DNA from: Bifidobacterium sp. WK012_4_13
GTDB taxonomy: Bacteria; Actinomycetota; Actinomycetes; Actinomycetales; Bifidobacteriaceae
Direction: 5' to 3'
DNA length: 64,000 nucleotides
NCBI RefSeq assembly: GCF_041080835.1
Contig: NZ_CP129683.1
Coordinates: 1,550,001 to 1,614,000 of the forward strand
Of this stretch, positions 36,766 through 44,232 are shown one piece after another. The notes beneath the pieces are model-generated. The model did not search any database, was not told the origin of the DNA, and saw only the letters and a program-made list of their open reading frames with translations. The translations under genes and the position numbers were made by a program. Every line of letters starts with the position of its first letter. The stretch's first letter is position 1.

Positions 36766-37661
36766 CGGAACAAGGACATATGACTTCAGAGCCGTTTTCG
36801 ACAGAACCGATGAGTCAGGGAACGTCAGCGAATTCAGAGATCGATCAGTTGGACGACTCTGCAATACCCGAGGAGATACTCGGGTCTGCTTACCCCCAGA
36901 TGCAGGAATTTCACCGCCTGCTTCAGGAGGAGGGACTGCTACGCGGACTCATTGGTCCACGGGATGTTTCTATCATCTGGGAAAGGCATATTCTTAATTC
37001 CGCGGCTGTCGTTCCATTCATAATCAAGCATCTTGAGTCGCACCATGGCTCGGGAAGGATTGCCGACATCGGTTCTGGGGGAGGGTTTCCTGGCATCGTG
37101 ATTGCAGCGATGCTTCCAGATGCGCCGATCACATTGATAGAGCCCATGGAACGTCGTGTCGAATGGTTAGAGATGGTCAAGCATGACCTCCATCTGCGTA
37201 ATGTTACCGTTCTTCGTGCCCGTGCCGAGGAAGCATTTCCAAATTCGAGAAATGACGGAGCTGCATCGCATCATTCTCGGAAAGCCATTCATCGGACCGA
37301 GAACACAGTTGCCGACGCTGAAAGGCGTTCTTCGGGGTTTCTGGATGGGCATTTGGATGCACATCCAGGTAACGACGGAAAGCAGAGCGTGCTGTCGAAT
37401 ACAGTGTCTACAACGATTCAGTCCTGCTCGATCGTGACTTGCAGGGCGGTAGCGCCTTTGCACAGACTCGTTGGCTGGACCTTACCGTTTTTGGAGCATT
37501 CTGGGCAACTTATCGCCCTCAAAGGCAAATCGGCACAGGTGGAAATCGACAAAGCAGCAAAGAACATCAAGAGGCTCAAAGGAAAAAATCCAAGAGTCGT
37601 GGAAGCCGAAGTTGGCGGTGGATTGCAAGCAACCCATGTCGCTCTTATCGATAAGATATAG
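36762..37661 (+). CDS. rsmG: 16S rRNA (guanine-N7) methyltransferase RsmG
   Basis: Methylates G527 of 16S rRNA with S-adenosylmethionine. The SAM motif reads IADIGSGGGFPGIVIAAMLPD, followed by TLIEPMERRVEWLEMV, and the end has the LIALKGKSA strand. About 299 residues against the usual 210-240: an insertion of about 60 residues (roughly 156-221) rich in His, Ser, Asn and Asp interrupts the fold before the VTCRAVAPL strand. The GTG at 36762 overlaps the jag stop; the ATG at 36780 is an alternative. Last gene of the operon, then 2.4 kb without genes. Confidence 0.92.
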   Translation: MTEQGHMTSEPFSTEPMSQGTSANSEIDQLDDSAIPEEILGSAYPQMQEFHRLLQEEGLLRGLIGPRDVSIIWERHILNSAAVVPFIIKHLESHHGSGRIADIGSGGGFPGIVIAAMLPDAPITLIEPMERRVEWLEMVKHDLHLRNVTVLRARAEEAFPNSRNDGAASHHSRKAIHRTENTVADAERRSSGFLDGHLDAHPGNDGKQSVLSNTVSTTIQSCSIVTCRAVAPLHRLVGWTLPFLEHSGQLIALKGKSAQVEIDKAAKNIKRLKGKNPRVVEAEVGGGLQATHVALIDKI

Positions 37662-37752
37662 CTCCTCGCACTCTTGTCCTATCTGAGTTCCGGATGGGCA
37701 TTGCGCTACGTTCCTGTCGCAGAACAACGAAGCAATTTTTTAGGCCCGTGTT

Positions 37753-37885
37753 GGGTATTGAGGGGAGTACTGGGTATTGAGGGGAGCGCCGAGTATTGAG
37801 GTGAGCACTGGGCATTGAGATGAGCGCCGAGTATTGAGACGAGCGCCGAGTATTGAGACAAGCGTCGAGTATTGAGGTGTGATGC
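37753..37885 (+). repeat. 19-bp direct repeat array, about seven copies
   Basis: Units start at 37753, 37772, 37791, 37810, 37829, 37848 and 37867. Each begins g-g/a-g-t/c-a-t-t-g-a-g (core gagtattgag) followed by nine more variable bases such as gggagcgcc or acgagcgcc. The spacing is exactly 19 bases, close to two helical turns, so that proteins bound to each copy would sit on nearly the same face. It resembles plasmid iterons in spacing but lies on the chromosome close to rsmG. Confidence 0.85.
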
Positions 37886-38179
37886 CAGGCTCATTTGATG
37901 TCGAAGCGATGAATTTGTGCATCTGTTTGTCAATATCCTTTATTGGCCAGGCTGCCGTTGTATCGGACTGCCGTCAACTGTGGTGTCTATTTCGCTAGTT
38001 GTCTGCGGATGTATTATTGCGGGTGTCTTGCCGTGTATGTCTTGCTGTGAACATCTTGTTGTGAACATATTAGGATGTCTTGGATGTCTTGGAGGCATGA
38101 ATTTGACGCCGAGACTGCACTTTCTTACCGTTCCATGGGTCTTTAGTTTTCATGCATCGTTCATCGAGTGATGCTTGAT

Positions 38180-38195
38180 TGTTTCACGTGAAACA
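38180..38195. promoter_or_regulatory. parS site 1
   Basis: Perfect 16-bp palindrome tgtttcacgtgaaaca, the conserved ParB-binding parS sequence. ParB loads here and spreads to form the partition complex. It lies about 520 bp past rsmG and is followed within five bases by heptamer repeats. Confidence 0.95.
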
Positions 38196-38199
38196 ATCA

Positions 38200-38231
38200 T
38201 TATTGGTTATTGGTTATTGGTTATTGGTTAT
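38200..38231. repeat. 7-bp tandem repeat (ttattgg), about 4.5 copies
   Basis: Four exact copies of ttattgg run from 38200 to 38227, then a partial copy. They start five bases after parS site 1. The tract is prone to slippage. A weaker duplication (gattagc, twice) follows at 38234-38247. Confidence 0.85.
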
Positions 38232-39110
38232 CGATTAGCGATTAGCGCGACCCGTATGGTTAGTTGTACGAGTTGATGGGAATCGAGAAACCGAGTTGCA
38301 CTGGTTCTCTTTCATGAGCATGAATGACTTCTGGTCTGAAGGACTGCTGACCTGTAAGCAGTTGACTTGAATGGATGGGGAAGTGAAATTGAAGGGGAGA
38401 CAAGGCGACGAGGCAGGGCAGGGTCGTTCCCATCTGCTTCCCCGATTTGATTTGCCTGGGCTCCCATCATAGACTCAAACGTCTCAGTGATTGCATTGAA
38501 CCCCACCCGGTAGCGCCCAACCATGCCCTTGTGCATGATCGTTGAGTGGTTGTGTGCTCGTCTGGGCAGGTACTAAGCGGTTGTGATAAGCCCGTTGTGC
38601 TAAGCACCTGCACGGTCGGAGGCGCATATGATTGATCGTCAGTTGTGTCGTAGCCGTCCAATGGATTCATGCGATCATCAATCTTGCTTGCCTTTGTGCT
38701 TGGGCATGGTCTGAATGGTTGCGGAATAATGGAATAGATCATTTGTTTCGGATAGTGTCTATTGGCTGACTCAACTTTCTGTGTTTGCACATCAATCCAC
38801 TGCTAAGCATTGTCGGCAGTCTGACGCAGGCTTCACTAATAATTGATTGGTTTGCTTCTGATTTGACTTCGATAAATGTGGGCATATCCGAGAATGAAAA
38901 CTATTCGAAATCGAATACCGGTTGTTTGCGATGAATGGCTGACGTCTTTCATGCTTTGGAGATTGGGTACTGGCTGAATTCTTGCACAATCTCCCGGAGA
39001 CAAAGCTTAGGTGATCCATCAACAGATCGATATATATCAGTGCCTAATGCAATCACATTAAGTAATGAGGTTTCGGCCTTTGAAATCCTCGGTACACCGA
39101 TTAGGCAGGC

Positions 39111-39126
39111 TGTTTCACGTGAAACA
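39111..39126. promoter_or_regulatory. parS site 2
   Basis: Perfect tgtttcacgtgaaaca. It lies about 930 bp to the right of site 1, within the gene-free interval upstream of parA. Confidence 0.95.
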
Positions 39127-39467
39127 TCTCCTGAGTCAAGCACACATTGGATTTGACCGCCTGATGTTTGAATCTGTGTACGCACAAGGTTGGAATCTCA
39201 TCGATCCGCGATATTTACAGGACGCGCAACTATCATGATATAAGCCCAATATCGCAGTCGATGTTTCCACTGACGACGTTCTTCTGGTTCCGTATAGCGC
39301 ACGAGCATCCTTGGCGATGAGACCGCTGTAGGTCAGGGTTATGTGCGATGGCATCACAGATAAATCATGTCGCCAGCACTGGCTTCAACTGCGTTCATTG
39401 ATATCAAAGAGTGAGCCGTGAACTATCGATGAATCTTCCATAAGTTTCGTAAGTATCGAGAATAATA

Positions 39468-39483
39468 TGTTTCACGTGAAACA
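39468..39483. promoter_or_regulatory. parS site 3
   Basis: Perfect tgtttcacgtgaaaca, extended outward by a larger palindrome (gaataat on the left and attattc on the right), giving a total dyad of about 30 bp. About 340 bp from site 2. Confidence 0.95.
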
Positions 39484-39684
39484 TTATTCTAATGTTGCAT
39501 CCGCATGAACAGCAGATGCATGAATGAAATACCGAATGAGTCGAGTCGATAAGTTGGTAGATTGTTTTGAAATCCTTCCATAATGTTCATGGACAACAAG
39601 GATAGGTATTTAGACGCGATACAAGAGTTTCGGCCCTGGGGATTCTGATCTGACTTTCTGTTTATTGAGGTGTTTCAACCGTGA

Positions 39685-39700
39685 TGTTTCACGTGAAACA
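39685..39700. promoter_or_regulatory. parS site 4
   Basis: Perfect tgtttcacgtgaaaca about 200 bp from site 3 and 30 bp left of the first box of the DnaA box cluster. It is the parS site nearest to parA within the gene-free interval. Confidence 0.95.
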
Positions 39701-39730
39701 TCGAGCATAGTTAGTGGGAAGGTTGGAGTG

Positions 39731-39895
39731 TTATCCACATTAATCAGGGAGTTGTGCACATATAATGCATTGGTATGTGGAAAAGTAAATGGCTTTAAAC
39801 TTTCGTTGGAATTTCAATGAAAAGCCTGTGGATATAAGTTACGTCAATGTCGTTTATCCACAATACTTATCCACAGTAATCCACATTTGTCCACA
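39731..39895. promoter_or_regulatory. DnaA box cluster upstream of parA
   Basis: Perfect ttatccaca at 39731-39739, 39854-39862 and 39867-39875. One-mismatch copies at 39776-39784 (tgtggaaaa), 39827-39835 (tgtggatat), 39877-39885 (taatccaca) and 39887-39895 (ttgtccaca). The last four boxes are in the same direction, at steps of 13, 10 and 10 bases. The sequence between is AT-rich. It lies 165-330 bp before the parA start and about 6.3 kb right of dnaA. Confidence 0.8.
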
Positions 39896-40060
39896 ATAAC
39901 ACTCCTCTTTGAATTATAGGAATTATGTCCAGCATAATGATGAAACTGGAAGATGTTGTCAGCTTCAAATAACACGTGTAACTGGTTCATCAACGGGGAC
40001 CAATGAATCAGTTATGAAACTGAATGCGACCACCTAACGATCAAGGAAAGTGAGCAAAGA

Positions 40061-41062
40061 GTGACGGTATCGAGCAATCACTTATCCTCTTACTCTGACG
40101 ATGACCATATCGAAAATGCCGATGAAGTATTACAGCGCATCTTTGGCATTGATGGGAACGGCAGTTCCATGGGTTCCGATATGGTAAATCTTTCTGAAAG
40201 GGCGAGGAAGCTTGACTCTTTGGAATTCAAGAAGCCAGCTGAAACTCGTTTGATAGCAGTTGCTAACCAGAAAGGTGGGGTGGGCAAAACCACCACTGCT
40301 GTCAATGTTGCCAGTGCACTGGCTGAACATGGTCTTTCTGTTTTGTTGATTGACATGGATCCCCAAGGCAATGCCTCTACTGCAATGGGTGTTGACCATT
40401 CGGAAGGAGTAAGGTCTGTCTATGACGTGCTCGAGGGAAGGTTATCGCTTAACGAGGTGAAGTCATCCTCTGAGCATTTTTCGAATTTGGATGTCGTTCC
40501 TGCGTCAATCGACCTTTCCGGGGCAGAAATGGAGCTTGCAACACTCCACGAAAGAAATAATTTGTTGAATTCAGCGATTCAAGCTCTCCTTGCTGATGCT
40601 CCAACGCAATATGATTATGTGATAGTTGACTGTGCGCCAAGCCTGGGGTTGCTGGTATTGAATGCACTCTGCGCGGTCAAGGAAGTCTTGATACCGATTC
40701 AGGCGGAATATTATGCACTTGAGGGACTTGGTCAGCTGCTTCATACAATTGGATTGGTACAGAGAAGTTTCAATCCGAAGCTGATCGTCTCAACAATGCT
40801 GATAACGATGTATGACAAACGTACTTTGCTAAGCAAAGAAGTGTTTGATGAGATTCAGCGACACTACGAAGGGATTGTGCTCAATACCACAATCCCGCGC
40901 TCAGTTAAGATTTCAGAGGCACCGAGTTTTGGACAGAGTATCATCACATATGACCCGCGAGGTGCAGGGTCCGTCGCGTACGGGGAAGCAGCATACGAAC
41001 TGAACTCTCGGTCTGAAAAAGTAATACAGAAGCTGCATCGTCAAGAAGGAAATGAGGAGTAA
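40061..41062 (+). CDS. parA: ParA chromosome partition ATPase
   Basis: 333-residue Walker-type ATPase that moves the origin region by DNA-bound gradients, stimulated by ParB. The deviant Walker A is KGGVGKTTT; LLIDMDPQGNASTAMGVD is the A' box region, and VIVDCAPSLGLL the B motif. An N-terminal arm of about 60 residues with acidic and serine-rich sequence precedes the domain and has NADEVLQRIFG, which may be a docking helix. The start is a GTG at 40061 with aagga 12 bases upstream. It lies next to parB, with parS and DnaA boxes upstream. Confidence 0.96.
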   Translation: MTVSSNHLSSYSDDDHIENADEVLQRIFGIDGNGSSMGSDMVNLSERARKLDSLEFKKPAETRLIAVANQKGGVGKTTTAVNVASALAEHGLSVLLIDMDPQGNASTAMGVDHSEGVRSVYDVLEGRLSLNEVKSSSEHFSNLDVVPASIDLSGAEMELATLHERNNLLNSAIQALLADAPTQYDYVIVDCAPSLGLLVLNALCAVKEVLIPIQAEYYALEGLGQLLHTIGLVQRSFNPKLIVSTMLITMYDKRTLLSKEVFDEIQRHYEGIVLNTTIPRSVKISEAPSFGQSIITYDPRGAGSVAYGEAAYELNSRSEKVIQKLHRQEGNEE

Positions 41063-41065
41063 GGA

Positions 41066-42742
41066 ATGGCATCAAGATCTCGTTTGGGTAAAGGCCTTGG
41101 AGCATTATTCCCAGATATTCCTCAGGTCAACGAAGAGTCAAAGAGCAGCGCTGCCTCTGTAAAAGAGGACGTACCAAACGCTTCCGATACGAAACATCGT
41201 GGAACAAAACGAAGTACATCATTAGAACGAACCTCAAAGTCGTCTTCATCACGGGGAACAAAGACATCTGGGTCCAGTTCGAAGCGAAAGACAGCTTCAG
41301 AGTCCAGATCTACGGCTTCTGAAAATGTTTCACGTGAAACGTTGGAGAGTGTCTCAACTTCTGAAACATCAGGTAATGTCTCTGACGAGGCTGTGGACAC
41401 TGAAAGGCTCTTAAGCCCGAAGTTTTACAGCACAGCCAAGAATGTAGAGAAGTCTGGAAAATCCACGAGGCAAAAAAAGCAAGCGAGAAGCAAAAGGTCA
41501 AGTGTTCCTCATCTTGACGAGCTCTCTCATCCAAGTGATTTATTCTTTGGCGAAAGCGTGCCTGCAATCGAGCAAAGTTGGCCAGCCGGCATCGCAAGGG
41601 ACCATTCAAGCGAGAAGGGTATAGAGCCCGCATCCTCCGAGGAGGAATCTCGAAACGCTGGGAAAGATTCGAAGGCCACAAGGAATGACAACATTGCCGC
41701 ACAGAATGTCGATGTTTCACGTGAAACATCGACATCGAACGACGACAAGGGCAATGGTCGTGTTGCGGAAAGCACTCAGAAGCCGGACGGATCTGCATCC
41801 TTGGAGACGATCTCGGCGGAAAACCCTGATCGCGGGATTGAAAAGAGCAGCAAGGAGGAGGGGCTACAGCCCGTCAAAGGCGCATATCTCACTTCTTTGA
41901 AAGTTGATGACATCTCTCCTAATGCACACCAGCCAAGAAGCATCTTCGATGAGGATGAGCTTGTTGAGCTTTCTCACTCCATACAAGAAGTTGGTGTCTT
42001 GCAGCCGATTGTGGTGCGACAGCGGAGCGTGGAAGAAGTCGAGAACGATAGGCAGAAGCCGTATGAGCTGATCATGGGGGAACGGAGGTGGAGGGCTTCT
42101 AGCCTTGCCAATATCGAAGAAATACCTGCGATTGTCAAAACCACTCCCGATGATCAGATGCTACGTGATGCATTATTGGAAAATTTGCATCGAGTTGCAC
42201 TCAACCCGCTGGAAGAGGCTGCAGCATATCAGCAGATGATTCAAGAGTTCGGTCTGACTCAAGAGCAGCTGTCACAATCTATTTCAAAATCGCGTCCACA
42301 AATTGCCAATATGCTACGCTTGTTGCAATTGCCTGGAGTCGTGCAGAAGAAGGTCGCTTCAGGGGTGATTTCTGCAGGTCATGCGCGGGCTTTGCTTGCA
42401 TTGTCAACGCAGGAGGAAATGGAATCACTTGCCAATCGGATCATCGCAGAAGGCCTTTCGGTTCGATCGACTGAAGAAATTGTATCGATGACCATTCACC
42501 GCCCAGAGACGCAGAAGACTGCCCGCCAGAATAGATCCAATATTTGGACTGATTCCGAGGTTCGGAACAGTCTGGAGGACCGATTTGAGACGAAAGTCAG
42601 CATCAAGGGTTCGCAGAAAAAGGGCAGAATAGAGATTGTCTTTTCTTCGCCCGAGGATATGCAACGCATAGTGGATATGCTTTTACCCGCCGCTCAGAAT
42701 AATTCAGATAAGCAGGATGGTTGGGTCTATTCAGTTCGGTGA
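41066..42742 (+). CDS. parB: ParB centromere-binding CTPase, unusually long linker
   Basis: 558 residues. The start MASRSRLGKGLGALFP is the conserved ParA-stimulating end. The CTP-binding domain lies at about 272-365 (LKVDDISPNAHQPRSIFDE, then MGERRWRAS). The HTH domain contains ISKSRPQIANMLRLL, and the dimer domain closes the protein. Between about residues 17 and 270 stands a Ser/Lys/Glu-rich, probably disordered linker, far longer than the family norm (total length usually 290-380). The DNA of this linker carries two parS-like sites. It begins three bases after parA. Confidence 0.95.
   Translation: MASRSRLGKGLGALFPDIPQVNEESKSSAASVKEDVPNASDTKHRGTKRSTSLERTSKSSSSRGTKTSGSSSKRKTASESRSTASENVSRETLESVSTSETSGNVSDEAVDTERLLSPKFYSTAKNVEKSGKSTRQKKQARSKRSSVPHLDELSHPSDLFFGESVPAIEQSWPAGIARDHSSEKGIEPASSEEESRNAGKDSKATRNDNIAAQNVDVSRETSTSNDDKGNGRVAESTQKPDGSASLETISAENPDRGIEKSSKEEGLQPVKGAYLTSLKVDDISPNAHQPRSIFDEDELVELSHSIQEVGVLQPIVVRQRSVEEVENDRQKPYELIMGERRWRASSLANIEEIPAIVKTTPDDQMLRDALLENLHRVALNPLEEAAAYQQMIQEFGLTQEQLSQSISKSRPQIANMLRLLQLPGVVQKKVASGVISAGHARALLALSTQEEMESLANRIIAEGLSVRSTEEIVSMTIHRPETQKTARQNRSNIWTDSEVRNSLEDRFETKVSIKGSQKKGRIEIVFSSPEDMQRIVDMLLPAAQNNSDKQDGWVYSVR
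41326..41341. promoter_or_regulatory. parS site 5, inside parB
   Basis: tgtttcacgtgaaacg, one mismatch from the consensus at the last base. It lies within the parB reading frame and reads as part of NVSRETL. As a palindrome, it should bind ParB at reduced affinity or normally, since outer bases matter less. Confidence 0.85.
41713..41728. promoter_or_regulatory. parS site 6, inside parB
   Basis: Perfect tgtttcacgtgaaaca in the parB reading frame, read as DVSRETS. It lies 387 bases from site 5 and in the same reading phase, so the same five residues, VSRET, are encoded. Confidence 0.92.
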
Positions 42743-43448
42743 ATTCTTGCGGCGTCAGCAACTTGATGGGATTACACCCGCACCGTTGTTGATGCCCAGT
42801 TTGGCGATAGTCGCCGAAATGACATCTAAGTCGCTCTTTCTAGAGTGAGTGATGGCTCTCGGATGCTGGAACAATGCTCAACGTTGCGATGCAATTTGAT
42901 GGCTTTGACTGCCTTGTGAAAAGACCATTCTTTCGAATCGGATTCTCACGAGATCGGCCTGACGCCACAGGCTCACTGAAACCATTGGAATCAATGCAAA
43001 ACAGCCGAATCCTTATGATTCGTGAGAGACGGAAGCGCTGCCACAATTGGCCTCGCCATATGACCAGCTTAGCGTCGCGATATTCCGCGGCAATGGGGAG
43101 TCTCATCGCTGTTTACCGAATGACACCGTGGGATATGTACATAGTTATCAGAGCACGGGTCAGCATATGCGATTTCGTGCATGAGTTACGATGTCCTGTT
43201 GGTTGCAATGCCGCTCAAACATCGATTCTGACAGCCGATATGATTTCAACTATGAAAAGTACGATGCGCCGTTCGTGTGCCTGCACTATTGTCGGAAACT
43301 ACTTTTCTGCCGGCTTGGCAGTGGCCATTAAACCATTCATTAAGTACATACTGTCTAATATTGCATGATTGGTATCGGCGTGATCGCCACTTCGGCTGGA
43401 AGTGATTGCTATGGGATGTCATCGTGGATATCGTGCGCGTAAAACGGA

Positions 43449-43835
43449 GCCGAAGTGGGGAGGGGGGGGGGACTTGGCTGATTCGCGGTGCAAGCAGCTG
43501 GCGCGGAGGAAGTGCCGGCATTGATACGCCTGCGGTGGAAGTGGGTGGTGCTGGTGGTTCCTCGTTCATCTCGGGCTATCCTGGTGCGGTCGCACTGTCC
43601 GACACTTCGGCCGCGAACAGTGGCACTCCTAGGATGTACCGCCCGGCGACAGATTCTCCCGGCGACAGACTCTCCCGTCGACCGTGCCACGCAGGTCATC
43701 GATGGACGGGAATACCGGTTCACCAGCTATGCGATGAAGGCCGGAAACGAGTCCATGCCCGACTGGAGCAAGAGCGACGGCTCCCAGATGACCGGCAACG
43801 CGGGCGACGGCCACGCCCGAATCACCCTGCTCTAG
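43449..43835 (+). pseudogene. Remnant of a glycine-rich surface protein, frameshifted by a 16-bp duplication
   Basis: The stretch reads GGAGGSSFISGYPG in one frame and, after about 43660, VIDGREYRFTSYAMKAGNE and MTGNAGDGHARITLL-stop in the next. This is the C-terminal pattern of glycine-rich exported proteins (GGGGSSFISG ... MTGNxGDGYARI). The frame changes at a 16-bp tandem duplication, cggcgacagattctcc at 43644-43659 and cggcgacagactctcc at 43660-43675. Both copies read PATDSP in their respective frames, so removal of one copy would restore a single frame. The 5' part is missing or too decayed to see; a G10 tract lies at 43462-43471. Confidence 0.65.
43462..43471 (+). repeat. Homopolymeric G10 tract
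   Basis: Ten consecutive G's, preceded by tgggga. It falls in the glycine-rich part of the remnant gene (the frame reads Gly-Glu-Gly-Gly-Gly). Poly-G tracts of this length slip readily and can shift the reading frame. Confidence 0.85.
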
Positions 43836-43907
43836 ACCGTTCCAGACCGCTCTAAACCGTTTCAAGTCTGCTCCAGACCGCTCTGGACGAGTTCTCACGC
43901 GGCGCTT

Positions 43908-44015
43908 GCAAGTTTTTGGCACTTGCCAAAGTACAAACCCCGATTTTCGGCCTGATCCGGTCGCAGGTATGCGGCTTCTGGGGCTTTGATACTTCGGCAA
44001 GTGCCAAAAACTCGC
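43908..44015. repeat. Second long palindromic element
   Basis: Arms at 43908-43933 and 43990-44015 match as inverted repeats at 24 of 26 positions; both mismatches would be G-U pairs in a minus-strand RNA. The pairing extends inward with one-base bulges (caaacccc facing ggggctttg). The arm core, in reverse, reads cgagtttttggcacttgcc, close to the core of the 19686-19808 element. Both are intergenic. Confidence 0.7.
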
Positions 44016-44232
44016 AAACCCGACTGCAATAGGCGGATATTTGCCAGAGTCCCCCTCAATCCAAGCATAAACAGCTCACATGGGCGGCTCTTCGCGCCTC
44101 GCGCCCTTGAAGCATGGGTATGAGCCTGTCTTGGCTGCGTATCGCGAACATGGGATTAGGAATGCGGTGCGAAGCTTGGAGAAACTGAGGCGGCACGAAC
44201 GATTATTCTTCCTCATTGCCATGCTTCACGGC

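Larger units (their letters stand above)
37662..40060. other. Gene-free 2.4 kb region between rsmG and parA, with parS sites and repeats
   Basis: No protein gene is supported here: all open frames are short, lack family signatures, and several run straight through parS sites. It contains a 19-bp direct repeat array (37753-37885), heptamer repeats (38200-38231), four perfect 16-bp parS sites and, at its right end, a cluster of DnaA boxes (39731-39895). Composition falls in GC toward the parA side. This is the longest non-coding stretch in the window and reads as a centromere-like control region. Confidence 0.75.
42743..44232. other. Decayed region between parB and trxB
   Basis: 1.5 kb without an intact gene that I can support. 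Frames of 100-160 codons in 42840-43370 lack family features. The right half holds a remnant of a glycine-rich protein (43449-43835), then short direct repeats such as ccagaccgctct (43839-43890) and a long palindrome (43908-44015). In relatives such as Mycobacterium this interval carries trxA, cwlM and others. A 59-codon open frame (44080-44259) overlapping the end of trxB was considered unlikely. Confidence 0.55.

Noticed and set aside
37753..38231. CRISPR array
   Set aside because: The repeats are contiguous direct repeats without unique spacers, and no cas genes are present.
38949..39185. 78-codon frame on the minus strand covering parS site 2
   Set aside because: It is open only by chance across the palindrome; no start signal and no homology visible.
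42874..43368. 164-codon open frame after parB
   Set aside because: Residue composition is not protein-like, there is no known motif and no good start signal; it lies in a decayed region.
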